DNA of 64,000 bases, taken from the NCBI RefSeq assembly GCF_003054055.1, contig NZ_QBKI01000008.1:186001-250000 (forward strand), read 5' to 3'. Below the pieces are notes generated by a model. That model saw only the letters and a list, made by a program, of their open reading frames with translations, had not been told where the DNA came from and searched no databases. The translations under genes and the position numbers were made by a program. The DNA is from Pontibacter mucosus. GTDB taxonomy: Bacteria > Bacteroidota > Bacteroidia > Cytophagales > Hymenobacteraceae. Positions 44,356 to 52,596 of this stretch are shown piece after piece (position 1 is the first letter of the stretch; each line of letters begins with the position of its first letter).

Positions 44356-45381
44356 ATGGGACTATTTAACTTTCTGACCAGCGATATAGCCATAGACCTG
44401 GGTACCGCCAATACCCTCATTATCCATAACGATAAGATTGTAGTTGACGAGCCTTCTATCATCGCCGTGGACCGCACAACCGGCAAAGTGCTGGCCATTG
44501 GCCGCCAGGCGATGCAGATGCACGAGAAAACGCACGAAAACATTAAAACCATCCGTCCGCTGAAAGACGGGGTAATCGCTGACTTCCACGCAGCCGAGGA
44601 GATGATCCGCGGCATGATCAAGATGATCGACACGGGCCGTCGCTTGTTCCAGCCCTCACACCGCATGGTGATTTGTATTCCTTCGGGCATTACCGAGGTG
44701 GAGAAGCGTGCCGTACGCGACTCTGCGCAGCATGCCGGCGCCAAGGAAGTATGGATGATCCAGGAGCCCATGGCTGCCGCCATCGGTATCGGCATTGACG
44801 TGGAGCAGCCAATTGGCTCTATGATAGTGGACATCGGGGGTGGAACCACCGAGATTGCCGTAGTGGCCCTTTCCGGTATCGTGTGCGACCAGTCTATCCG
44901 CATCGCCGGCGATGTGTTTACCAAAGACATCCTGGACTACATGCGCCGCCAGCACAACCTGCTGATCGGGGAGCGCTCCGCTGAGAAAATCAAAATTGAG
45001 GTAGGTGCCGCACTGACAGAACTGGAGAACCCGCCCGCCGATTACGAAATCCGTGGCCGCGACCTGATGACGGGTATTCCGAAAGTGATCAAGGTTACCT
45101 ACCAGGAGATTGCCATTGCGCTGGATAAGTCGGTTTCCAAGATAGAGGAAGCCGTGCTGAAGGCGCTGGAGATTGCGCCGCCGGAGCTTTCCGCCGATAT
45201 TTACGACAACGGCATCCACCTGACAGGTGGTGGCGCCCTGCTCAGAGGCTTCGACAAGCGCCTGGCCGCCAAAACCAAGCTCCCGATACACATTGCCGAA
45301 GACCCGCTCAGAGCGGTTGTGCGCGGCACGGGTGCCGCCATCAAAAACATCGAAGGATTTAAGAATGTCCTGCTAACCTAA
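44356..45381 (+). CDS. mreB: Rod shape-determining protein MreB
   Basis: A bacterial actin that forms membrane-bound filaments guiding lateral wall synthesis. It has 341 residues with phosphate-1 motif DLGTANTLI, phosphate-2 VDIGGGTTEIAV, adenosine motif LTGGGALLRGF and an N-terminal amphipathic MGLFNFLT. It is the first gene of mreBCD-mrdA-rodA. Confidence 0.98.
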   Translation: MGLFNFLTSDIAIDLGTANTLIIHNDKIVVDEPSIIAVDRTTGKVLAIGRQAMQMHEKTHENIKTIRPLKDGVIADFHAAEEMIRGMIKMIDTGRRLFQPSHRMVICIPSGITEVEKRAVRDSAQHAGAKEVWMIQEPMAAAIGIGIDVEQPIGSMIVDIGGGTTEIAVVALSGIVCDQSIRIAGDVFTKDILDYMRRQHNLLIGERSAEKIKIEVGAALTELENPPADYEIRGRDLMTGIPKVIKVTYQEIAIALDKSVSKIEEAVLKALEIAPPELSADIYDNGIHLTGGGALLRGFDKRLAAKTKLPIHIAEDPLRAVVRGTGAAIKNIEGFKNVLLT

Positions 45382-45390
45382 CAGGGCCGC

Positions 45391-46257
45391 ATGCGGAATC
45401 TATTTGCATTTATTTACCGGTTCCGTGCGTTCCTCGTGTTCCTGTTGCTGGAGGCGTTGTGCGTGTTCCTGATCGTGCGTTACAACACGTACCAGGGCGC
45501 GGCCTTCTTTAACTCGGCAACCAGGTATGTGGGGCAGGTGTTGGAGTTCCAGAGCGGTATTACAGACTACTTCCGCCTGGCCACCGTCAACGAGTCGCTG
45601 GCCAGCGAGAACGCGGCCCTGCGCCAGGAGCTGATGCAGTACCGTTTGGCAGCTTTGACAGACAGCACAGCCTCCCTGGACACCACCTACTTCGTCGCTA
45701 CCGACAGTAGCATGGCTTATCCATACCACCTGATGGCCGGACGCGTGATCAACAACTCGGTGCGCCGCATGAACAACTACCTGACCATCTCGAAAGGCTC
45801 TGCCGACGGGGTGCAGCCAGGCATGGGTGTTATTGCACCAGAAGGCGTGGTAGGCCGGGTAAAAACCGTATCAAAGCACTACGCCACGGTCACCTCGCTG
45901 CTGCACTCGCAGATGCTGGTTTCTTCCAAACTGAAGAAGGACAACACGTTCGGCACCATCAAGTGGGAGGGCGGCGACTACCGCTCCGCGCTGCTCGACT
46001 ATATCCCGCTGCACGTGAAACCGGAAGTGGGCGACACAGTTGTGACGAGCGGCTTTAACACGGTATTCCCTGAGGGGATCATGGTGGGCACCATCAGCTC
46101 TGTGGAGCAGGAACCAGACAAGAGCTTCTACACGATAGGCGTGCAGCTGAGCGTTGATTTTGCGCAGCTCTCTTTCGTGTACGTGGTGGAGAATACTTAC
46201 CGACCTGAACAAGATAGCTTAGAACAAAACGCAGGCATCATTACCGATGAACAATAG
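45391..46257 (+). CDS. mreC: Rod shape-determining protein MreC
   Basis: A bitopic inner-membrane protein whose periplasmic beta-domains bind and activate PBP2/RodA. It has 288 residues: TM helix at about 11-29, coiled coil (NESLASENAALRQELMQYRL), then two beta-barrel-like domains (GVIAPEGVVGRVKTVSKHYATVTSLLHSQ). Its end overlaps mreD by 11 nt. Confidence 0.95.
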   Translation: MRNLFAFIYRFRAFLVFLLLEALCVFLIVRYNTYQGAAFFNSATRYVGQVLEFQSGITDYFRLATVNESLASENAALRQELMQYRLAALTDSTASLDTTYFVATDSSMAYPYHLMAGRVINNSVRRMNNYLTISKGSADGVQPGMGVIAPEGVVGRVKTVSKHYATVTSLLHSQMLVSSKLKKDNTFGTIKWEGGDYRSALLDYIPLHVKPEVGDTVVTSGFNTVFPEGIMVGTISSVEQEPDKSFYTIGVQLSVDFAQLSFVYVVENTYRPEQDSLEQNAGIITDEQ

Positions 46258-46780
46258 CTTTGGAGCATCCCATATTGTGCAATTTTTTTTACTGGTAGCG
46301 CTTCAGGTTCTGCTCATGGATAACCTGGTGCTTTACAGTATGGGCTTCTGTTTTATCTATGTTGCCTTTTTACTATATTTGCCCCTGAGTATCAACAGAG
46401 TATGGCTGCTTTTCCTGGGCTTTATAGTTGGTTTCACGGTTGATATCTTCTACGACACCATGGGCATACATGCCGCTGCCAGCGTGCTGCTGGCCTTTTT
46501 AAGGCCGCATGTTTTGAACCTTCTGACACCGCACGATGGTTACGACAGCAGCGACGAGGTAAACATACATGTGATGGGCACACGCTGGTTTCTGACGTAT
46601 GCCTTCTCGCTGATACTGCTTCACCATGCGGCCGTTTTTTTCCTGGAGACGATCAACTTCCAGACGGCCCTTTACACCTTGGCGAAGACGATACTCAGCA
46701 CAATTTTTACGGGCATCGTGGTGGTTATAATACAACTTCTGTTCTTCTCACCTAAGCGAGAGCGAATAGATTACCGATGA
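46247..46780 (+). CDS. mreD: Rod shape-determining protein MreD
   Basis: A 177-residue polytopic membrane protein of the elongasome, about five helices, with the family region GFTVDIFYDTMGIHAAASVLLAFLRP. It overlaps both mreC (11 nt) and mrdA (4 nt, ATGA), indicating translational coupling. Confidence 0.92.
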   Translation: MNNSFGASHIVQFFLLVALQVLLMDNLVLYSMGFCFIYVAFLLYLPLSINRVWLLFLGFIVGFTVDIFYDTMGIHAAASVLLAFLRPHVLNLLTPHDGYDSSDEVNIHVMGTRWFLTYAFSLILLHHAAVFFLETINFQTALYTLAKTILSTIFTGIVVVIIQLLFFSPKRERIDYR

Positions 46781-48606
46781 ATTACTTAGAAAACAGAAAA
46801 TACGTTATTCAGGGCATCTTCCTGCTGGTGGGGATTATCTACATCATCAGGCTTTTTTATATACAGGTAGTGGACAGCAGCTATAAGCAGGCTGCCGAGA
46901 CCAACGCCATCAAGCCCATTATCCAATACCCTTTCCGGGGACTGATTTACGACCGGAACGGCAAACTGCTGGTGCAGAACACCCCCGTGTATGACCTGAT
47001 GGTGATACCCAAGGACGTAAAGAACCTGGACACGCTGCGCCTGGCCAAACTGGTGAACCTGCCGCTCGAGGACGTGCGGGATCGTCTGAAAAAGGCCCGT
47101 GCCTTTTCTTCCGTGCAGCCCTCCCCTTTCTATCAGAAACTAAGCACGCAGGAGTTCGCCTATATCCAGAACAACCTCATTGATTTTCCCGGCTTCCACA
47201 TCAATGCCCGCACGGCGCGCGGATACCCGCACCAGAGCCTGGCGCACGCACTGGGCTACATTGCAGAGATCAGCCCAAGGCAGTTGGAAGACAGCACCTA
47301 CAAAGGCTACCGCCCGGGCGACTACATTGGTAAGAGCGGCATTGAGCTGGAGTATGAGAAGTACCTGATGGGGCAGCGCGGCGTGAAGTATAAAATGGTA
47401 AACGTGCGCGGCGTGGAGAAGGGCTCCTTCCGCGACGGCGCCTTCGATACGCTGGCCGTGGCCGGGGAGAACCTGGTAAGCACCATCGACCTGGATCTGC
47501 AGGCCTATGGCGAGTACCTGATGAACGGCGCCAAAGGCAGTATCGTGGCCATAGAGCCCGCCACCGGCGAGGTGCTGGCTTACGTATCGGCACCCTTCTA
47601 CGACCCGAACCTGTTTACCGGCAAGGACTACGGCAAGAACTACATGGAGTTGCTGCAGGACTCGAACAAGACCATGTTTAACCGCCCCATCATGGCCGAC
47701 CAGAACCCGCCCGGCTCCGTCTTTAAGCTGACGCAGGCCCTGATCGCGCTGCAGGAGGGGGTTATCTCGCCTAACACGACATTTGCCTGTAACAGATCGC
47801 TGGTGAACTGCCACAACCACCCATCCCCGCTTAACCTGTATGGGGCGGTGCAGCACTCCTGCAACCCGTGGTTTTACCAGGCTTACCGCCTGCTGATTAA
47901 CCAGGGCAAATCTAAAAATACCTTTACCGACACAGCCATCGGCCTGAAGGAATGGCGCGAGCAGGTGCTATCCTTCGGGTTTGGACAGCAATTGGGCATC
48001 GATATACCGGGCGAGAAGAAAGGCATCATCGCCTCCACCGACCTTTACGACCGCGTGTACGGTAAAAACCGCTGGAAGTACTCTACTATTTACTCGCTAA
48101 GTATAGGCCAGGGCGAGCTGGGCGTAACGCCGCTGCAGATGGCAAACTTTGCAGCTATCATTGCCAACAGGGGCTATTATGTTACGCCGCACATCATCCG
48201 CTCTATTGGCGACGAGGGAAAGCCTCTGAAGGAGTACCGGGAGAAACACTACACTTCCGTAGACCCGAAACACTTCGAACCGATTGTGCAGGGTATGGCG
48301 GAGGTGGTACGGGCCGGTACAGGCCGCCGTGCCAACCTGCAGAAGGCAGGGATAGAGGTGTGCGGCAAGACAAGTACCGCCCAAAACCCCCAGGGCCCTG
48401 ACCACGCCGTGTTTTTGGCCTTTGCCCCGAAGGATGACCCTAAAATTGCCATTGCCGTGTACGTGGAGCACGGCAAGTGGGGTGGCCAGTCAGCGGCCCC
48501 TATCGCAGGCCTGATGATAGAGAAGTACCTGACTGACACGGTGACGATAAAAGAACAAGAGAAGTGGGTGCTCAGCAGAAAGTACCTCGACATCAGATCC
48601 AAATAG
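46777..48606 (+). CDS. mrdA: Penicillin-binding protein 2 (elongasome transpeptidase)
   Basis: The class B transpeptidase that cross-links lateral peptidoglycan with RodA. It has 609 residues: TM helix at about 11-29, pedestal domain, then the transpeptidase domain with SVFK (Ser314, Lys317), SCN (361-363) and KTS at 531-533. The third motif is normally KTG; the Ser in place of Gly is unusual. The rest of the motif (CGKTSTAQNPQG) is regular, so the enzyme is probably active. rodA follows after 4 nt. Confidence 0.96.
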   Translation: MNYLENRKYVIQGIFLLVGIIYIIRLFYIQVVDSSYKQAAETNAIKPIIQYPFRGLIYDRNGKLLVQNTPVYDLMVIPKDVKNLDTLRLAKLVNLPLEDVRDRLKKARAFSSVQPSPFYQKLSTQEFAYIQNNLIDFPGFHINARTARGYPHQSLAHALGYIAEISPRQLEDSTYKGYRPGDYIGKSGIELEYEKYLMGQRGVKYKMVNVRGVEKGSFRDGAFDTLAVAGENLVSTIDLDLQAYGEYLMNGAKGSIVAIEPATGEVLAYVSAPFYDPNLFTGKDYGKNYMELLQDSNKTMFNRPIMADQNPPGSVFKLTQALIALQEGVISPNTTFACNRSLVNCHNHPSPLNLYGAVQHSCNPWFYQAYRLLINQGKSKNTFTDTAIGLKEWREQVLSFGFGQQLGIDIPGEKKGIIASTDLYDRVYGKNRWKYSTIYSLSIGQGELGVTPLQMANFAAIIANRGYYVTPHIIRSIGDEGKPLKEYREKHYTSVDPKHFEPIVQGMAEVVRAGTGRRANLQKAGIEVCGKTSTAQNPQGPDHAVFLAFAPKDDPKIAIAVYVEHGKWGGQSAAPIAGLMIEKYLTDTVTIKEQEKWVLSRKYLDIRSK

Positions 48607-48610
48607 AAGT

Positions 48611-49939
48611 ATGGAGAAAGTACTCGGACATAAGTTAGCAAGCCCTACGCCGCGCATCAGCAGCAGCCGCCGCAGCTACGGGTCTATACTCCCGCACCTG
48701 GACTGGCTGACCATACTGACATACTTTGTGCTGGTGGCCCTGGGCTGGATGAACATCTACGCGGCAGTTTACAGCCCTGACAACGTGGTGAACATCCTGA
48801 GCTTCGATATTAACTCTGGCAAGCAGCTGGTTTGGATAGGCGCCTCCTTACTGCTGATTATGGTGTTGCTGGTGGTAGATTACAAAGTATACGAGCACCT
48901 CGCCTACCCCATTTACGGCTTTATCATACTGCTGCTGCTCGTCACTTTGGTGGTTGCCAAGCCTATTGCCGGCTCCCGCTCCTGGCTGGACCTGGGTGCA
49001 GGAATACGTTTACAGCCAGCCGAGCTTGCCAAATTTGCCACGGCCCTGGCCGCATCACGGTTCCTGGGAAGTATAAACCTGCGCCAGCAGAACTTCAGGG
49101 ATCAGATGATTCTGGCAGCCATCACCTTCATCCCCCCCGTTATCATTGTACTGCAGAACGAAACGGGCTCTGCCCTGGTGTTTGCGGCCTTTATCCTGGC
49201 TTATTTCCGGGAAGGCATGTCGCCGCTTATACTTATAATCGGCGGGGCGGCAGCGGCTATCTTTATACTTACCCTGCTGGTGCCGCAATTATACCTGATT
49301 GCCGGCATCACCGTACTGATGGCCCTGGCTACCTGGCTGGATTACCGCCTGCTACGACGTTTCAAAACCATGATTGGCCTGTGGATAGTGGTAGTGGGCA
49401 TGATTTTCAGTGTCGACTTCTTTGTGAACAACGTACTGCAGCCGCACCAGCAGAACCGTATCAAAGCCCTCATCAACCCCGAGGCGGACCCGTTGGGCTA
49501 TGGCTGGAACGTGACGCAGTCAAAAATTGCCATCGGATCAGGTGGCTTCTGGGGCAAGGGCTTTCTAGAGGGCACCCAAACCAAGTTCGACTTCGTGCCG
49601 GAGCAAAGCACCGACTTTATCTTCTGTACTATCGGCGAGGAGCACGGTTGGGTAGGCAGTTCCATCCTGATCGCGCTGTTCCTGCTGCTGCTTGTCCGGA
49701 TAGTGAACATTGCGGAGCGGCAGAAGTCGGTATTTGCGCGCACTTACGGCTACTGCGTGGCCTCCATCATCTTCTTCCACTTCCTGGTCAACATCGGCAT
49801 GACGATAGGCCTGGCACCGGTGGTGGGCATCCCGCTGCCTTTCTTCAGCTACGGCGGTTCCTCGCTCTGGTCGTTCACCATCCTGCTGTTTATACTCATC
49901 GCCATAGATGCCAACAGGGCGAAGGATTTGGCGAGATAG
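48611..49939 (+). CDS. rodA: Lipid II glycosyltransferase RodA (SEDS family)
   Basis: A polytopic SEDS glycosyltransferase that polymerises glycan strands with PBP2. It has 442 residues, longer than typical (about 370-420), with about ten helices. Motifs are GSRSWLDLGAGIRLQPAELAKFA, ENETGSALV-like residues (seen as QNETGSALVF, with the SEDS acidic site region), GWNVTQSKIAIGSGGFWGKGFLEGTQTKFDF-type loop and FFSYGGSSL. It is the last gene of the shape operon. Confidence 0.95.
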   Translation: MEKVLGHKLASPTPRISSSRRSYGSILPHLDWLTILTYFVLVALGWMNIYAAVYSPDNVVNILSFDINSGKQLVWIGASLLLIMVLLVVDYKVYEHLAYPIYGFIILLLLVTLVVAKPIAGSRSWLDLGAGIRLQPAELAKFATALAASRFLGSINLRQQNFRDQMILAAITFIPPVIIVLQNETGSALVFAAFILAYFREGMSPLILIIGGAAAAIFILTLLVPQLYLIAGITVLMALATWLDYRLLRRFKTMIGLWIVVVGMIFSVDFFVNNVLQPHQQNRIKALINPEADPLGYGWNVTQSKIAIGSGGFWGKGFLEGTQTKFDFVPEQSTDFIFCTIGEEHGWVGSSILIALFLLLLVRIVNIAERQKSVFARTYGYCVASIIFFHFLVNIGMTIGLAPVVGIPLPFFSYGGSSLWSFTILLFILIAIDANRAKDLAR

Positions 49940-49966
49940 ATTTCTAAGTAAGTTTTATACTTAAGG

Positions 49967-50003
49967 AGCGCCTCTTATACTTTAAAGTATGGGAGGCGTT
50001 TTT
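49967..50003 (+). terminator. Terminator of the mre-rodA operon built on inverted ATACTT/AAGTAT
   Basis: CGCCTC / GAGGCG close a hairpin whose inner part is the palindrome ATACTTTAAAGTAT, followed by TTTTT. The iterated word forms the upper stem. Confidence 0.85.
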
Positions 50004-50052
50004 GGAGGAAGGCAAAGTTTAGATGGAGGGTTTTGACTTACTGCCATAAAAG

Positions 50053-50085
50053 CAAAAAGGCTGCTAGTTGAGTGCTAGCAGCCTT
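50053..50085 (-). terminator. Terminator-like hairpin, minus strand
   Basis: Perfect stem AAGGCTGCTAG / CTAGCAGCCTT with a 7-nt loop and a T-run on the minus side. It may end transcripts arriving from the methyltransferase gene at 50451. Confidence 0.75.
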
Positions 50086-50090
50086 AATTA

Positions 50091-50227
50091 TTAGAAGCTA
50101 TCTCAAAAATACCTCAGATTAAAAAATCTGTTTTTAGGTACATATAAAGAGTAGCACCGTATGCCTATGCTTCAGGTTTTTAGTCAATCGCATTTATTGT
50201 AGTTATTATTTTTGAGATAGGTTCTAG
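50091..50227. mobile_element. MITE with 21-bp terminal inverted repeats
   Basis: A 137-bp element has ends TTAGAAGCTATCTCAAAAATA-like (50091-50111) and its near-perfect inverse (50207-50227), 19 of 21 matching. The ends with CTATCTCAAAAA resemble those of IS4/IS5-group insertion sequences. There is no coding sequence inside. It sits in the AT-rich island beside the tRNA genes. Confidence 0.75.
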
Positions 50228-50450
50228 TCAAAATCTTACCATTACCCACAAGTACTAAGCGACAAACTAGATACAAACTTAACTATATTGCGAGTCTATT
50301 TGCTTTCAACACTAGTGGATAATATAAAGTAGCTAAAACTTAGACTAGCACGGATCCTCTCAATGTAGCTGTAGTTTAGGAATTATACTACATTGCCTCT
50401 TAACAAATAGTTATCGCCTTCACGCTGTTCATGTGAGTCAGCAACATATC

Positions 50451-51047
50451 CTAAACAATTATTCCCAATCCATGATGATATGGGTAGTTATACCCCGTCT
50501 TTCCGGTCTTCTTTGCTATATCAAATACTGCCTTTCTTACCTCTGAAAAACTTTCAGTATCATGAAAAATACAGCATTTGCTATGCTGTACAGCCCAAAG
50601 GCCACATTCATATGTTTCTTTATAATTATGGACAATATCTACATGGGCAAAATCGTATTGTTGTACATCTTGTTTTATCCAATCTTTATAATCTGATTTA
50701 TACAATTTAATGTTTTCAAAACTAGCTAAGGAGTGCTTTGTTTGAGTGTAATGATCTCCTTTGTGGCTGGTATGTACGTCACCCGAGAAGGTATCAACAC
50801 CTTTTACATTTTTGAAGTAATTAGAAAACACGACAGCTGAAAAACCAAACTCTACACCAAACTCTATACAAGAATCTCTTCCTATTTGGAAGCGATCTAA
50901 AATATCTTCAATAATCAATTCTAACCCTTGCCAAGCGGAAGGAATTTGGATCATACTATTCGGTTCCGTTTTCTTCGATGGCACATATATCTCTAAAGGA
51001 AACCTTTTTTGAAGAAAATACTTTTTAAGTTTTGTCTTAAACATCAT
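50451..51047 (-). CDS. Class I SAM-dependent methyltransferase-like protein, AT-rich
   Basis: The 198-residue protein has a Rossmann methyltransferase core: motif I CIEFGVEFGFSAVVFSNYF, an acidic post-I strand (VKGVDTF), and the motif IV-like FAHVDIVHNYKETYECGLWA followed by CCIFHDTE. It resembles the Methyltransf_24/cephalosporin-hydroxylase-like group that modifies sugars or lipids. Codon use is strongly AT-biased compared with neighbours. Together with the MITE and integrase remnant this marks foreign DNA. Substrate is unknown. Confidence 0.75.
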   Translation of the reverse strand: MMFKTKLKKYFLQKRFPLEIYVPSKKTEPNSMIQIPSAWQGLELIIEDILDRFQIGRDSCIEFGVEFGFSAVVFSNYFKNVKGVDTFSGDVHTSHKGDHYTQTKHSLASFENIKLYKSDYKDWIKQDVQQYDFAHVDIVHNYKETYECGLWAVQHSKCCIFHDTESFSEVRKAVFDIAKKTGKTGYNYPYHHGLGIIV

Positions 51048-51360
51048 TGAGTCTCTTTTCTAAGGTAATTTAATAATAACAATAAAGATTTAATTTGTAG
51101 CACAGTTAAAGTTAGTTTATACTTAAATTTTTTTTACACTATACTATTTGTAAAGTTATGTCATGCCAAGTACGTATATGAAGGCAACGAATTTATATCC
51201 ATAGGTTAGCTTTCATACATGCGCTTTGAGTAGTATAAAGCGCCCAATACGAAAGCAGAGCCATTTCTGAACCTGCTTTCCAACTTCTTACTACTCTTTC
51301 AACTAAAACGGCACCGTATTACCTCCTCTGTTTTGCTTTACTTTTAGCACATACTCCAAT
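51048..51360. other. AT-rich gap between methyltransferase and integrase remnant
   Basis: No gene is supported. On the minus strand, 51364 down to about 51307 holds an open stretch reading KLEYVLKVKQNRGGNTVPF then stop, in a different frame from the integrase fragment. This may be the tail of another decayed gene. Confidence 0.35.
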
Positions 51361-51720
51361 TTAGATCTTCGCAAGGCAGGCACTCAGTACCCTGTGATCT
51401 GCCTTAGTGTACTGGTTGATGTAGGCCTGATAGTATTGTACAAAATCCACGGTGCCCTGATTCTTGGAAGAAAGGTTTAAGGCCCCTGTCAGCAGTTCCT
51501 CTGTGCGTTTGGCTTTGATGCGCTGTGCAAGCTCCAGAACGGTTGCATTAGATTGCCTTTCCTGCTTATCCTTTGGCTTGCCTATCAGGTACAGTTTCAG
51601 GAACTCAAATTCCCTTACCCCCTCATAGTAGAAATCCAGGTACAGGCTCAGGTTGCCGTTCTTCAGCTTTTTCTCCCTGAGCTTTACAGGCTCCTTTGCG
51701 GTTTGTTTTTTCCCTTGCAT
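51361..51720 (-). pseudogene. Tyrosine recombinase (integrase), N-terminal fragment
   Basis: 119 residues correspond to the N-terminal arm-binding and the start of the SAM-like core-binding domains of Bacteroidota phage/ICE integrases (LREKKLKNGNLSLYLDFYYEGVREFEFLKLYLIGKP; DFVQYYQAYINQYTKADHRVLSACLAKI). The catalytic domain (R-H-R-Y, about 200 residues) is missing. It points away from tRNA-Leu, whose 3' end is 204 bp from its start, the usual place for an integrase. It is a relic of an integrated element. Confidence 0.8.
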
Positions 51721-51852
51721 GACTCTTGTATTCCTTTGTTATCCAATACAAGGAATTTAATTTAACCGAGTAACAAGGGAGTAACAAACAGGTAACAAAA
51801 AAACAACAAAACAAGGGAAAAAGCGGGGGTATATTAGGGTAGGCTATAAAAG

Positions 51853-51886
51853 CAAAAACCCGCTTAAATCAGTGTTTAAGCGGGTT
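51853..51886 (-). terminator. Terminator downstream of tRNA-Leu
   Basis: Perfect 12-bp stem AACCCGCTTAAA / TTTAAGCGGGTT with a 6-nt loop; T-run on the minus strand. Confidence 0.88.
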
Positions 51887-51924
51887 CCTCTTAATATTTG
51901 CCTTACCAAATATAGTAAGTTAAG

Positions 51925-52008
51925 TACCAGGAGCGGGAATCGAACCCGCACGGCCTTGCGGCCACAAGATTTTAAGTCTTGCGTGTCTACCTATTCCACC
52001 ATCCCGGC
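51925..52008 (-). tRNA. tRNA-Leu (anticodon TAA)
   Basis: An 84-nt class II tRNA reading leftward. The acceptor stem is GCCGGGA with TCCTGGT (G-U pairs), the anticodon stem-loop CAAGA-CTTAAAA-TCTTG gives TAA, the long variable arm is GGCCGCAAGGCC, and the T-loop is GGTTCGATTCC. CCA is not encoded. Confidence 0.96.
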
Positions 52009-52039
52009 AACCTTCGGGCTAATCCCGAAGAAGTGACTT

Positions 52040-52073
52040 TAAAAAACAAAGACGTTGTTCACCACAACGTCTT
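52040..52073 (-). terminator. Terminator between tRNA-Gly and tRNA-Leu
   Basis: Stem AAGACGTTGT / ACAACGTCTT with loop TCACC and a T-rich minus-strand tail. Confidence 0.75.
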
Positions 52074-52090
52074 CTCTTTTGCTCTTCGTG

Positions 52091-52163
52091 AGCGGGAAAC
52101 GGGATTCGAACCCGCGGCCTCGACCTTGGCAAGGTCGCGCTCTACCAACTGAGCTATTCCCGC
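52091..52163 (-). tRNA. tRNA-Gly (anticodon GCC)
   Basis: A 73-nt tRNA with acceptor GCGGGAA/TTCCCGC, D-arm AGCTCAGTTGGTAGAGC, anticodon loop TTGCCAA (GCC) and T-arm GCGGGTTCGAATCCCGT. CCA is not encoded. Confidence 0.97.
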
Positions 52164-52596
52164 TTTTTTGTTTTTCCTAAACCGCCGTAGTGATTTAGTG
52201 ATGCAAAGATAGAGACAAAATCTGACTTGTCAATAGCTGCTGTAAAAAAAAATCTCCCTCTTTATACTTCTATCCTGATAATCAGGCAGAAATTTTTCAG
52301 ACTTTTTTAGAAGCAACCGTGCAGCCAGCCGCTCCACGCCCTTACTACTGTAAAGTTATACTTCCAGGGCCGGAAAACAAGCGCCTTTATACCTTAAAAG
52401 TATAAACCCAGCGGCTACAGCAAGTATGAATTCTCCGATAGTATAGCTTACGCTCCTCTGTATAGCCCCTGTCCCTGCGGTCCAGTTGAGTCGGAGACTC
52501 AACATCACTTTAAGTCACGAATCTGGAGATTCGCGCCAGTAGGTGGCCATCATGTCTCTCCCAAGCAAGTATGGAAAATCCGACACCGCTACCTCC
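52164..52596. repeat. Intergenic region with GGA-loop hairpins upstream of tRNA-Gly / downstream of mutS
   Basis: No gene is present. Three TTATACTT/AAGTATAA words lie at about 52262, 52356 and 52398. Two hairpins have constant loops: GTTGAGTC-GGA-GACTCAAC (52485-52503) and CGAATC-TGGA-GATTCG (52518-52533). Confidence 0.7.

Noticed and set aside
48832..49947. 371-codon plus-strand frame overlapping rodA
   Set aside because: RodA is certain in the other frame; this frame has shadow-like Pro/Arg/Gly composition and overlaps it completely.
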